Source of the DNA: Trema orientale
Lineage: Eukaryota; Streptophyta; Magnoliopsida; Rosales; Cannabaceae
Direction: 5' to 3'
NCBI GenBank assembly: GCA_002914845.1
Contig: JXTC01000111.1
Coordinates: 588,669-652,668, forward strand
Length of the DNA stretch: 64,000 nucleotides
The notes below the pieces were generated by a model. That model saw only the letters and a list, made by a program, of their open reading frames with translations, did not search any database and had not been told where the DNA came from. Position 1 is the first letter of the stretch. Each line of letters begins with the position of its first letter. The translations under genes and the position numbers were made by a program. Shown here piece by piece: positions 1 through 11,639 of the stretch.

Positions 1-132
1 ACATTTTCCCACAACTTTTTAAAGTTTCTTTTTTTGCTTTGTAGTCCAATACAAATATTTCCTACAATGTAAAAGAAATAATGTTAATACCAAATATATA
101 TTCTAATAAATATGAAATAGAAAGATTCAAGT

Positions 133-438
133 TCATACCAATATTATATGCCAAAGCTCATCTTTTAGGTCCTTTGGTACAAATGTCCAGTTATCAATGT
201 TGATTGGGATCTTGCGACGAACCATAAGGCCATAAAAGCTCACCAAATGTTTACCTTCATTGCCAGTTGGTTGTCCCCATTCATTGTACGCGACAACTTC
301 TTTTTTGTTATCACTTCTTTTTATAATTAACTCTTTCATTTGAGTCGTTCCTCTTGGTTTTTTTTTGTGTTTTCTTTCACCTTGACTACTTTGTGATGGT
401 GTAAATTGATAAACATCATCTTCACCTTCGTTTTCCAT
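133..438 (-). CDS. Second CACTA gene, N-terminal exon (TNPA / Ptta-En-Spm-like)
   Basis: A 101-residue open frame starts with MENEGEDDVYQF. It has a basic stretch (KHKKKPRG) and a segment resembling the start of plant Ptta/En-Spm-type transposase proteins: YNEWGQPTGNEGKHLVSFYG, then VPKDLKDELW. In CACTA elements the second product binds subterminal repeats. The gene lies downstream of the transposase on the same strand, as expected, and continues beyond the left edge, probably after a splice. The family call rests on a short motif, so I am only moderately sure. Confidence 0.5.
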   Translation of the reverse strand: MENEGEDDVYQFTPSQSSQGERKHKKKPRGTTQMKELIIKRSDNKKEVVAYNEWGQPTGNEGKHLVSFYGLMVRRKIPINIDNWTFVPKDLKDELWHIILV

Positions 439-611
439 GTCAATAATTACCTATTAAATAATAAAACTATAAATATAGATCAAAAATTAAGATAGAAAAT
501 AATAAGCATGTAAATAAAAGAGATAATATATTTAAAAAAAAAACAAAACATCAATCCATAAAGATAAAAAAATGAAACAAAAAGATATAACTTATTTGAT
601 TTGTACCTCAT

Positions 612-3600
612 TAGTTTCTTTCTTTGATTATCAATCTAAATACCTTCACATCATCTCGTAAACATGTAACATCACTTTCATTAAAATCTTCTATCAAAGC
701 CTCCACCGAAACTCCTTTTGAGAATGTTTCATGAGCAACAAGTATTTTGTTCTCATCTTCAACTCCTAAATTTTAATATTCTTTCGATTTTGTTGCAAGA
801 ACAATTGACCATCGAGCATCAAGTGGATCATTGACATAAAATACTTGTTTTGCTTGTGTTTCCATTATAAATGGATCATTCTTGTGACCTATCCGGTTTA
901 GATCAACTAAAGTGAAGCCTAACTCATCTTCTCTAACCCCATGGTTACTCTCCACCCATTGGCACATAAACACCGGCAACCGAAATGTGACAAAATCAAG
1001 TTCCCAAATTTCCTCGATAACACCATAGTATACCATATCACCCTCTATTAGGTTTTTATCCTTAGAACTTGAAAATTGTATAGTTTTTGCAACAATACTT
1101 ACCCCACTATTTTGGGTTGTTCTTATGTTATCGCGGTCTCTTCTGCTAAATGAACACTGTTAACTTGATAAGTATGATACTTAATTACATCCAATGATGG
1201 TCCACGTGATATCCATTTCAATGTATCAGATACATTGTATGTTGCCTTGTTCATTTCAACTACAATCTATTCAAAATGCAAAATTAACAATTAGAAAGCC
1301 CAACATATTAGTACTTATACTCTAAAATAGGGAAAAAATGATATAAAACTATTAATTGTAACAACTAATTGGAATTACCCGTTCGCGAAACCAACTAATA
1401 AAAGTTCCTACTACAAGTAGTACCTAGGTGAAGAGAGTTTTTGATTTCATTGAGAATTGTGTTTTGATCCAATTTATATGCTCCCTTCAACAAATCATCC
1501 CCAAAGTAAACCATTATTATTAAAGAATTTAATATTCAATCAATAAAAATCTAATTGACAATAACACTTACTCGATGAAAGGTTGGACTTCAGCTATATT
1601 TTGTAACACAGTACGATATGCTTGGTCTACTTGTTCTCGTTTAACTGTATACACGACACCACCACTTACGCTTTTGTTAATATTTGAAGATGTGGGTACT
1701 CCGATAGCTTCTACATTTGCCAAATACTCAGAGCAAAACTCAATAGCTTCTTCTGCGATATAACACTCTACAATGCATCCTTCTGGCCGGCTTCGATTTC
1801 TAACATATCCTTTTAAAATTTTCATGTATCTCTCAAATGGATACATCCATCTTAAATACACAGGACCACATAACTTCACTTCTCTAACCAAATGTACAGT
1901 AAGATGTATCATTATATCAAAAAAACTAGGAGGAAAAAACTGCTCGAACATGCACAATGTTACAACAAGTTCACGTTGTAGTTCGTCTAACTTGGATACA
2001 TCGACCACCTTAGAACAAATTCCATTAAAAAATATGCATAATCTGGTGATTGCATATCGAATATTTTTAGGTAATACGGACCTGATCGCTATAGGTAGCA
2101 GATGTTGCATTAGTGTATGACAATCATGCGATTTAAGTCCAACTAGTTTCAAATTGTTCATATCTACTAATGTTCTAATATTAGAAGAATAGCCTTCAGG
2201 AACCTTCACATTAAATAAAGATTGACACAATTGATATTTTTCTTCCTTTTTCAATGTGAAGCAAGCAGGGGGTAAATAGGTTCTCTTCTCCCCCACTCTA
2301 GGAGCTAAATCTTTTCGAACACCCATGTCAACAAGATCCATACGGGCACCAATGCCATCCTTATTCTTCCCTGGAATATTTAATAAAGTTCCAATTATAC
2401 TATCACATATGTTCTTCTCAATATGCATGACATCTAAGTTATGTCTCAGAAGTAAATGTTGCCAATATTCCAACTCAAAGAAAATAGATTTCCTCTTCCA
2501 ACAACTCTTCGGGGTTTTTACAACCTTCACATTACTGCATCTTTTTCTTTTCTTACTGATATCACTTATTTTAACCTTTCCAAGCCTAAATTCAAGCTTG
2601 GAGACTGTTTCTAGTATCTCTGTCCCCAGTTAAAGGTTGTGGTGCCAATTCAAATTCTTGAGAACCATTAAATACTTTTTTCCAATTTTTGTATGCATGT
2701 TTCCGAGGTAAAAATCTTCTATGGCCCATATAACTCAATTTTCTAGCATATGTTAAGAACTGACAACTTGTTTTCTCATCACAAATAGGACATGCTTTAT
2801 ATCCTTTAGTGGAAAACCCAGATAGATTCCCATATGCAGGGAAGTCATTAATTGTCCATAGTAACACAGCCTTGAGTGTAAAATCTTCATCCTTATATGC
2901 ATCATAGGCTTTCACACCATCATTCTACAAACTGTTCAAGTCATCAATCAATGGGGCTAAATATACATCAATGTCGTTACCAGGTTGTTTAGGTCCTGAT
3001 ATTAACAATGTAAGGAGTGTAAACTTTCTTTTCATACACAACCATGGAGGAAGATTATAGATTACAAGCATTACAGGCCAACAACTATATTTGCTACTTA
3101 GAGTTTTATGAGGATTAATACCATCTGCAGATAGACCAAGACGAAGATTTCTTGGATCACTTCCAAAAGAAGGCCATTTGTAATCTATTGTTTTCTAAGC
3201 CGGTGAATCAGTGGGATGTCTAAGTTTACCATCTTCTATCCACTCATTTGCATGCCATATTAGATCTTTAGCATGCTCACGATTTCGGAATAGTCGGGTA
3301 AAACGAGGAATTGGAGGAATATACCACAAAACCTTAGCAGGGGTTCCAACTTTTACCTCTTCAGAATTATTATTCTGTTGTCACCTAGGCTCACCACATA
3401 CTGGACAACAAATTGCATCTTTAAATTTCTTTCGATATAAAATACAATCATTCGAGCAAGCGTGAATTTTCTCATATTGCATACCCAATAAGCATAAAGT
3501 CTTTTTGGCCTCATAAAAGGAAGGTGGCATCTCATTATCATTTGGCAATATCTCTCCTAGTAAAGCTAACAAATCTGAAAAACTCTTATCACTCCATCCA

Positions 3601-4064
3601 TGTCTTGCTTTCAAATTATACAATTTCAATAGTGCAAACAACTTTGTAAATTTCGTACAACCTGGATAGATCGGTTTCTCAGCATCATTAAGTAATGATT
3701 GAAACTTAATAGGATCTATATCTGTTTCGTACTGTGCATCATCAATCATTTCAATAAGATCATCATTCAAATCTACCTCATAATCATCTCTTATACTCTT
3801 CTTTGACGAAAATTCGGTAATTGGAACCTTTTCACCATGCCAAATCCATTGTTTGTAACTTTGATCTATTCCATTAAAATATAAGTGTTCTTTTATCTTT
3901 TTAACACTTATTTTTTGCAAATTTCCACATTTGATATACGGGCATGGAATTAAATTGGAATCTTTGACATTTTCAATAGCAAACTCCAAAAAGCTATTAA
4001 CTCCCTTTCTATACTCGGTCGATAGTTTATCTGTCAACATCCATTCCTTATCCATTCTAAGCAC
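612..4064 (-). pseudogene. CACTA TNPD/TNP2-type transposase, degenerate
   Basis: Minus-strand order: a transposase-associated domain at the N-terminus (start at 4064, Met-Asp-Lys near the start, Cys cluster CPYIKCGN); a Transposase_21 core (PGNDIDVYL near 2975, CPICD near 2790, LDVMHIEKNICDS in the 2530 segment); DUF4218 (~2060-1570); a DUF4216 module (1036-773, with GFTLVDLNRIGHKNDPF); and a short C-terminal tail to ~612. A GTAAGT donor-like site (1566-1571) separates the DUF4218 and DUF4216 exons. In-frame stops lie at 3381-3383 (TGA), 3195-3197 (TAG), 2925-2927 (TAG) and just after 773. The first three replace positions that are Trp in the family. A frameshift lies at about 2600-2640. The family cuts and pastes DNA in the nucleus; this copy cannot make a full protein. 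Confidence 0.9.
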
Positions 4065-5199
4065 AATTGAAAAAAAAAATACTTAAACAACTAATATAAA
4101 AAATTAACTAAATTGAGTACCATAAAAAGTTACACATAATCTCCCCTATTTTTAGCACTAATCAATTGAGTACCTAAAACATCTATTATATATTACTCCT
4201 TATTTAAAATTATTTTCATATTTCTAACTACTACTAAATTGATAACTTAATATATTTTTTAAGTAGTCTTCTTTATTACAAACAAGTTGCCAATCAAGCA
4301 AACATAACTTATGACAAAATAACATCAACACAAATAATAAACTCAAGCAATTACACATAATTTATATCACCACAACGTACAATCTCCTATATGATATCAT
4401 ATCTCATCTACATGAAATTTTCCAAACTACTAATAAATACCAATGTATAAAGTGACATAAATAAGTAAAACAAAAAAATTGAGAAAACATATCTCAATTC
4501 GATCAATTTCCTAAATTAAAAGTATGATCAAATTACTCCAACTTCTACACAACAAATTATAAAAGGTACACAATAATAAATTAAAATAACATAAATTTAG
4601 ATTAATTGAAACTAAAGATGAAAAAAAAAACCCAAATTATAATTTCTAGTAAATAAACATGAAAGTGGTAGAAATTAATAGAATATATTACCTTCAATTT
4701 GAAATTTTTTTACAACTAAATGAACTCTCACACTTCACATAAAATAAAGAAAAGAATTGGGTATATCAATATCTACAATCAACAAAATAATAAACCATAA
4801 CATAAAAAATTAGAATTAATTCATACTAAAATACTAATATATAACCAAAAATATTATTTCTAGTAAATAAATAATCTAACTAACACTTACAAGAGAAAAT
4901 ATTACAATGCATGCTCAAGAATTTCCCATTTGACAAACTAGGGTTCTAGAATATTCAAACTCTCAAAACCATAACCTAAAACATGAAAAATTAACAAAAT
5001 AATCTACTAAAATCATAGTTAAAACAATGGGTATTCTAATTTTAGCGACTAAAATGAGTTTAAAAGCATTAACTTACCTTGTTTGCCAGAAAAAATGGTG
5101 GAGAGGTGAGGAAAAATGAAGTTGGGCCGCGGCTGCTGGAAGGAAGAAATGGGGGAAGAAGGAAGAAATGGGGGAATGAAATAGGGTACAAAGAATAAC
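4065..5199 (-). other. CACTA 5' non-coding leader
   Basis: AT-rich, with no supportable gene. It lies between the transposase start and the subterminal repeats, where the promoter and 5' UTR of a CACTA element would be. Positions 4657-5199 recur nearly unchanged in the second terminal copy (from 8150), which shows that this is element sequence, not host spacer. Confidence 0.6.
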
Positions 5200-5412
5200 A
5201 CGGCGCTTATAAGGCGCCGTGTATATGGCATGTAACGGCGCCTATAAGGCACCGTTAAACATCTAGACCACGGCACTTGCCAGGCGCCGTTATACATATA
5301 AAACCACGGCGCTTGCCAGGCGCCGTGGTTTTGCAGCCGTTAATCACGGCGCCTGATAGGCGCCGTGATATCCCATATACTATCACGGCGCATCCGTACA
5401 CGCGCCGTGATA
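5200..5412. repeat. CACTA subterminal palindrome array (6 units)
   Basis: Six GC-rich palindromes of about 21 bp, each close to ACGGCGCYTNNNAGGCGCCGT, lie at about 5200-5220, 5235-5255, 5270-5290, 5306-5326, 5346-5366 and 5381-5412. They stand out in AT-rich DNA. In CACTA elements such arrays are binding sites for the element's second protein. Small differences (for example GGCACT for GGCGCT in unit 3) suggest decay. The other terminal copy in this window has seven units. Confidence 0.85.
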
Positions 5413-5431
5413 GCCAACTCTTTTAGTAGTG
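5413..5431 (-). repeat. CACTA terminal inverted repeat (one end)
   Basis: On the minus strand this reads CACTACTAAAAGAGTTGGC and is followed directly by the subterminal array. The identical terminus recurs at 8945-8963. The partner end is not in the window, so the inverted pair cannot be shown here. Confidence 0.85.
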
Positions 5432-7576
5432 TAGGTAGGTTTCGAGCAACAAATTCCATGTTTTGAACTCTCTCTAAAGGGAATGACCGAAATTGACCGA
5501 AAATTGCCATTTGGGAAAACAAGGTGCTAGATACAACGAAATGAGTTCTAGATCTACAAATACTCTTTATTCGGTACCTTGTGGTAGTAGGTATGTTTCG
5601 AGAAACAAACTCCTTGTTTTGAACTCTCTCCAAAGAGAATGACCAAAATTGACCAAAAATTGCCATTTGGGAAAACAAGGTGCTAGATACAACGAAATGG
5701 GTCCTAGACCTCCAAATACTCTTTATTTGGTACATTGAGGTTGTACGTAAGTTTCGAGCTGCAAACTCATTGTTTTGAACTCTCTCCAGGGAGAATGACC
5801 AAAATTGACCTAAAATTATCATTTGGAAAAACAAGGTGCTAGATACAACGAAATGGGTTCTAGACCACCAAATACACAATATCTGGAAGCCTGAGGTAGT
5901 GGGTAAGTTTCGAGCAACAAACTCCACGTTTTGAACTCTCTCAAAAGCGAATGACCAAAATTGACCGAAAATTGCCATTTGGGAAAACAAGGTGGTAGAT
6001 ACAACGAAATGAGTTCTAGACCACCAAATACTCTTTATTTGGTACCTTGAGGTAGTAAGTAAGTTTCGGGTAATAAACTCCTTGTTCTGAACTCTCTCCA
6101 AAGAGAATGACCAAAATTGACCGAAAATTGCCATTTGGGAAAACGAGGTGCTAGATACAACGAAATGGGTTCTAGACCACCAAATATTCATTATTTGGTA
6201 CCTTGAAGTACTAGGTAAGTTTCGAGCAACAAACTCCACGTTTTGAACTCTGTCCAAAGGGAATGAGCGAAATTGACGGAAAATTGTAATTTGGGAAAAC
6301 AAGGTGCTAGAAGCAACGAAATGAGTTCTATGCTACTAAGTACTCTTTATTTGGTACCTTGAGGTTGTGAGCAAGATTGGAGCAACAAACTCCTTGTTTT
6401 GAACTCTCTCCAACGGGAATGACCAAAATTGACCGAAAATTATCATATAGGAAAACAAGGTGCTACATACAACAAAATGGGTTCTAGACCATCAAATACA
6501 CTTTATTTGGTATCTTGAGGTAGTAGGTAAGTTTCGAGCAACAAACTCCATGTTTTGAACTCTCTCCAAAGAGAATGACCAAAATTGACCGAAAATTGCC
6601 ATTTGGAAAAAGAAGGTGCTACATACAACGAAATGAGTTCTAGACCATCAAATACTCTTTATTTGATACCTTGATGTAGTAGGTAAGTTTCGAGCAATGA
6701 ACTCCTTTTTTTGAACACTCTCCAAAGAGAATGACCAAAATTGACCGAAAATTGCCATTTGGGAAAACGAGGTGCTAGGTACAAGGAAATGGGTTCTAGA
6801 CTTCCGAATACTCATCATTTGGTACCTCTAGGTACTAGGTAAGTTTAGAGCAACAAACTCCATGTTTTGAACTCTCTCTGAAGGGAATGACCAAAATTGA
6901 CTGAAAATTGCCATTTGGGAAAACAAGGTGGTAGATACAATGAAATGAGTTCTAGACCTACAAATACTCTTTATTCGGTACCTTGTGGTAGTAGGTAAGT
7001 TTCGAGCAACAAACTCCATGTTTTGAACTCTCTTCGAAGAGAATGACCAAAATTGAATGAAGATTGCCATTTGGGAAAAAAAGGGGCTAGATACAACGAA
7101 ATGAGTTCTAGACTAGAAAATAGTCTTCAGTTGGTACCGTTAGGTACTAGGTAAGTTTCGAGCAACAAACTCCGTGTTTCGAACTCTCTCCAGAGAGAAT
7201 GACCAAAATTGACCTAAAATTGCCATTTGGGAAAACAAGGTGCTAGAGACAACGAAATGAGTTCTTGACCACCAAATACTCTTTATTTGGTACCTTGAGG
7301 TGGTTTGTAAGTTTCATGCAGTAAACTCCTTTTTTTAAACTCTCTCCAAAGAGAATGACCAAAATTGACCGAAAATTGCTATTTGGGAAAACAAGGTGCT
7401 AGATACAACGAAATGGGTTCTCGACCACCAAACACACATTATTTGGTACCTTGAGGTAGTTGGTAAGTTTCGAGCAACAAACTCTTTGTTTTGAACTCTC
7501 TCTAAAGGGAATGACCAAAATTGACCGAAAATTGCCATTTGGGAGGACAAGGTGCTAGATACAACGAAATGGGTTC
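5432..7576. repeat. 156-bp tandem satellite, about 13.7 units
   Basis: The block TTGGGAAAAC recurs at 5511, 5667, 5823 (variant) and 5979, a constant 156-bp period that continues to about 7550. Units share a TTTCGAGCAACAAACTCC block, a GACCAAAATTGACCGAAAAT block and a TACAACGAAATGGGTTCTAG block, with scattered differences. Because 156 = 3 x 52, long open frames run through the array on the minus strand (5340-6302, 6828-7070, 7335-7550). These are a by-product of the period and not a gene. The array is cut by the CACTA end at 5431 and by an LTR-like sequence at 7577. A monomer of this length fits a centromeric or subtelomeric satellite, but I do not recognise the family. Confidence 0.93.
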
Positions 7577-8148
7577 TGTAATGCTCCCTAGTTTAACCAT
7601 ATTGTCATATACGGCTAAACTAGGAAGTGTTATTCTTTCTTAAACCATATCTTTAGTTTTGATAAAAAGGTGGACAATTTTGAACTTTCTAAAATCTTTA
7701 AACAAAAGTAACTGCATGGCATTGCTTGTTAAAAGTGTCTTTACAAATGTACAATCAAAAGAGGTTTTCACCAGTCTATTTTGCCATCAGCAGTAGTATT
7801 TACATTACAGTACGATATCACAAAACAAAAACGTCGCCCACAGGTCGAGCTCGTCCACATCTGTATGATCATGGTGACAAAAGGCAGGCCATGCAACCAG
7901 CTAGTCAATAGTAAAATGTACCTCCTCATCTGTATCACAAGACTAAAATGAGCTAAAGCTCAGTAAGTAAAAACTATGCATACTTATGTATGCTTTAAAA
8001 TCTCAAAAAGTTCTCATTGTACCCTTTTCTTTCTTAAACATTTGAGTCTATACATTTCTTTTAAAAACATTTACAGTTGGGCCCCTTAGCACACTGCTAG
8101 TCCCGTAAGTCGATAGGCCGTGATAACATTGGGCGGAAACTCTGGCCA
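7577..8148 (+). mobile_element. LTR-like fragment inserted in the satellite
   Basis: The satellite stops abruptly after GGGTTC and a new sequence starts with TGTAATGCTCCC, a TG start as in LTRs. It contains GAGCTAAAGCTCAGTAAGTA near 7950, reminiscent of chromovirus-type gypsy LTRs. No coding region is visible and the right end is lost at the N (8149). Call made on the boundary and general character only. Confidence 0.4.
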
Positions 8149-8149
8149 N
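8149..8149. other. Assembly join (single N)
   Basis: One ambiguous base. To its right the sequence is a copy of 4657-5431, so the join lies at the edge of a 0.8-kb duplicated block. Order and orientation across it should not be taken as proven. Confidence 0.9.
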
Positions 8150-8963
8150 ACATGAAAGTGGTAGAAATTAATAGAATATATTACCTTCAATTTGAAATTT
8201 TTTTACAACTAAATGAACTCTCACACTTCACGTAAAATAAAGAAAAGAATTGGGTATATCAATATCTACAATCAACAAAATAATAAACCATAACATAAAA
8301 AATTAGAATTAATTCATACTAAAATACTAATATATAACCAAAAATATTATTTCTAGTAAATAAATAATCTAACTAACACTTACAAGAGTAAATATTACAA
8401 TGCATGCTCAAGAATTTCCCATTTGACAAACTAGGGTTCTAGAATATTCAAACTCTCAAAACTATAACCTAAAACATGAAAAATTAACAAAATAATCTAC
8501 TAAAATCATGGTTAAAACAATGGGTATTCTAATTTTAGTGACTAAAATGAGTTTAAAAGCATTAACCTACCTTGTTTGCCAGAAAAAATGGTGGAGAGAT
8601 GAGGAAAAATGAAGTTGGGCCGCGGCTGCTGGAAGGAAGAAATGGGGGAAGAAGTAAGAAATGGGAGAATGAAATAGGGTATAAAGAATAACACGGTGCT
8701 TATAAGGCGCCGTGTATATGGCATGAAACGGCGTTTATAAGGCGCCGTTAAACATCTAGACCACGGCGCTTGCCAGGCGCCGTGGTTTTTGTGGCTTTAT
8801 AACGGTGCCTACTAGGCGCCGTTATACATATAAAACCACGGCGCTTGCCAGGCGCCGTGGTTGTGCAGCCGTTAATTACGGCGCCTAATAGGCGCCGTGA
8901 TATCCCATATACTATCACGGCGCGTCCGTACACGCGCCGTGATAGCCAACTCTTTTAGTAGTG
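8150..8963 (-). mobile_element. Second CACTA end (same family), truncated at the N
   Basis: Nearly identical to 4657-5431, ending in the same CACTA terminus at 8963. The subterminal array (8692-8943) has seven palindromes instead of six: an extra ~38 bp, including a unit near 8801-8822. The difference is what unequal exchange between neighbouring palindromes would give. The terminus abuts sequence that reads as gag on the plus strand (NLAQIKITLQSLMQSQ), so this copy seems to have inserted into a gypsy gag region. Confidence 0.88.
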
Positions 8964-8978
8964 CAATGAGAAGAAAAT

Positions 8979-11639
8979 CTTGCCCAAATTAAAATCACAC
9001 TGCAAAGCTTAATGCAATCTCAAGAACTGATGAAGCGAAAGTTAGCTGAGTTAGAAAGAAGAAACAGACCAGAGACTTCGTCTATCCCTATTCCATCAAG
9101 TCAAAACAATAATTCATCTGTATCAGGTAGTCAAAATCTCGTCATGCTCACAACACAAGAAGGTCCTGCTAATCCTCCTGTCACAATTCCAGTTGGCATG
9201 AATAATGAAACTTCACACAGTTTCATTACGAAAGAGCAACTTGTCTACGCTCAAAATATACTAGCGGCTATCGCAGTATAGATTAAGGTGTCGATCCCAC
9301 AGAGAAGTAAATCAACAATAAAAGGTAACGAAAAATATAAAGAAAAATTGAAAATAAAAATAAACTGAGCAATAAATTAAAATAATCACAAAATAATAAA
9401 TGAAAATACCAATATGAGAAAATAAGGCTTCAAAATTCACTTAATTGTTCACCTAACTGTTACCAACTTTGATTCCTATTTATCACTCAATTATATGTTT
9501 TACATCCCAAACACATAACCGAGAAATATAGCATTTAAGAACAAATATTAATCTAAAGTATTCAATATGAGAAATTCTTCCAATTAACACCATAAAGAAT
9601 TTATCTTACTAGTTATCTAAGATCGACAATATATCACAGGGATAATACTGCAATAAAAGATCAACTAATAAAATAAACATAATTATAATCTAGTTTAAAT
9701 CACCACATAAAGAAAGTATGACTGAATTTATATGAGAAACTAGAAAATATATTGAAACTAAAAATATTGAAGAATTTAACAAACCAAATATATAAGCGTT
9801 GAAGCACTCTCAGGAATCAAAACTGGAAAACAGAAAAACTACACAACTAAGATCATCTCTCTAGCCTCTCTAAAAACTAGCCTGACATCTCACTCATCTC
9901 ACACTCTCTCTCTAGAAAAAGTAGAGTTTTCTCTCTCAAAATTGGTGTGTTTTTCCCCTCTCACGTTCTGGCTATTTATAGCTGAGGTTGGAGTGTTGTG
10001 CAAGTTCCCACGTTTCTAATGGTGGCTTCTGATTGGCTGGATGATGTGTCAATTTTCCACAATTCTCTCTTTTCCTTTCTCTCTCTTCCTCTTCTTTATT
10101 CACGTTTTTCTGAGCCTTAGAAAATAATCCAGTGCGGCCAAAATTCGTAGGCTTGACACGAAAATTGCACGTGATTGGCTGCAGAAATAGTCAAAGTCAA
10201 CGAGATGAAGTGGCGGCTTTTAGTTGGGTGGAGAACTGGTTGCACAGGATCTGCGAAGCACAAGATCAGACATGGCTGGCAGCAGTTGCAGCCATGGGGC
10301 CCATAGCTGTCCCCCTGTCTCCACTCGCCGAAGCTCGCGCGTGGGATGCACCCGCCCGTCTGGTGCTCCTCAGGCACAATCCGACGGCCATTAACGTGGT
10401 TTCTCCTTCATTTACTTAGCCGCGAGTTTGGCTCTTTATTTTTCAAATTTTCCTTTTTTTCTTTATCTAAATAAAATCAAAATTAAACTAAATTAAAATT
10501 AAATTAAATCTAAATCAAAATATAATATAAATTTAATTAAAATAAAATTAAATTATCTTTAAATTAAATACCTAAAATCTAATACAATTACATAAAATTA
10601 TATCTTAAATACTAAAAATCAAATTAACTATAAATAACCTAAATTAAACTAAAATTACACAAAAAACACACAAAATATTTAGGTAAAAGAACATAAATAA
10701 CTCTATTTTCATAGAGTTATCACAACTACAAGACGTACTCAAAGTGGAGGCAGAAAGACCAACATGATTGTAGCAGCAGTAAACTTCCAACCTCCATATT
10801 CTGCGCATATCCTTTCTAAACCATATCCAAAAGACTACACCAGTTCTCAATTCAAGAAATTTGATGGAAAGAAAAGCAATGCTAGAGAACAAGTCATTGG
10901 TTTCTTGGATGACCTTGGAATCTACGCCAATGACCATGAATTACGATTGAGGGAATTTTCAAAATCTCTTACTGATTGAGCATATTCGTGGTTCGTTAAT
11001 CTACCAGCAGGCAGCCTCAGCACGTGGGAAGAGTTGGTAGCAACATTTTGTATCAAATTCTTTGTAGCGGAATATAAGCTAAGCTTATCCGATCTCTCCA
11101 GCATAATACAAAAAGAAAATGAATCACTCACAATCTACGCAAATAGATTCAAAGAAAGAGCTTTGGACTGCAAAGAAATCATTTCAGAGAGTGAACTTAT
11201 CCGAATATGCGTCAAAGGCATGCAAGCAGAGTACAAGATTCATATTCAGAACTATATCATCTCAAATTTTGTCGAATTGATGCTAAGAGTAAGCTACACA
11301 GAAGAAACAGTTATGGAATTGCACAAATCTACTGCCGAAAAGTGGAATACTCTACATTTTTCTAAATGAAAGAGAGAGGTTGATTTGGTTGGACAACTTC
11401 AATAAGACAAAAAGAATCTGCCGATTCCTCGTAAAATACCTTTCACACCTGAGCAAATCGACATATTAGTTCACTGTCCGTCTAACACCAGGCCACCAAC
11501 ACAAGAGCAATTGGTCAACCTGCGATTTTGCATTTACCATCACAAAATTGGTCATTCTACTTCTGAATATTACAAGGTCCGAAGGCATTATTTAGCCAAG
11601 GACCGACGAGGTGAAATCTTACACGATGATCAGCAATGA
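8979..11639 (+). pseudogene. gypsy gag (Tat-like), interrupted by a solo LTR
   Basis: The frame reads from about 8979 through 9241, is interrupted by an LTR (9242-10722), and resumes at 10723. The codons join cleanly across the insertion once the 5-bp target duplication is counted once. The core (10764-11369) has PKDYTSSQFKKFDG, YSWFVNLPAGSLSTWEELV and NRFKERALDCKE, matching block for block the gag at 36550-36930. Near the end there is CIYHHKIGHSTSEYY, a degenerate zinc-binding segment. Breaks: a frame change at 10750-10764, TGA at 10977-10979 (a C-to-T change of CGA would explain it) and TGA at 11367-11369. Gag packages element RNA; this copy cannot make full-length product. Confidence 0.75.
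9242..10722 (-). mobile_element. Solo LTR, Athila-like, with 5-bp target duplication
   Basis: Begins TG (9242) and ends CA (10722), flanked on both sides by CAACT (9237-9241 and 10723-10727). On the minus strand it starts TGATAACTCTATGAAAATAG, the same start as the LTR at 17196. The flanks are continuous gag reading frame, so the insertion site is certain and no internal region remains. Length 1481 bp. The GC-richer block at 10190-10420 recurs in diverged form in the LTRs at 17460-17740 and 62460-62700. Open frames inside it (10117-10419, both strands) are not genes. Confidence 0.9.

Larger units (their letters stand above)
1..5431 (-). mobile_element. CACTA (En/Spm) DNA transposon, one end and coding part; other end off-window
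   Basis: Read on the minus strand, the element starts at 5431 with CACTACTAAAAGAGTTGGC, the CACTA-type terminus. GC-rich subterminal palindromes follow (5200-5412), then an AT-rich leader, a TNPD-like transposase gene (4064 to ~612) and a second small gene (438-133). This order of terminus, subterminal repeats, large transposase and second ORF is classic for plant CACTA elements. The distal end lies beyond the left edge. The base after the terminus is in phase with the 156-bp satellite, so the element probably inserted into that array. The transposase gene is broken, so the copy is not autonomous today. Confidence 0.9.

Noticed and set aside
1575-2633. Plus-strand open frames
   Set aside because: Shadows of the minus-strand CACTA transposase.
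612-4064. Repeat-induced point mutation of the fungal kind
   Set aside because: The host is a plant; ordinary deamination of methylated cytosines explains the G-to-A/C-to-T stops.
5340-6302. 320-residue minus-strand open frame with a 52-residue repeat (also 6828-7070 and 7335-7550)
   Set aside because: It is the 156-bp satellite read in frame; the period is a multiple of three, and there is no start context, domain or splice signal.
10117-10419. Overlapping open frames on both strands in a GC-richer block
   Set aside because: Inside the Athila-like solo LTR; the same block recurs in other LTRs without a conserved frame.
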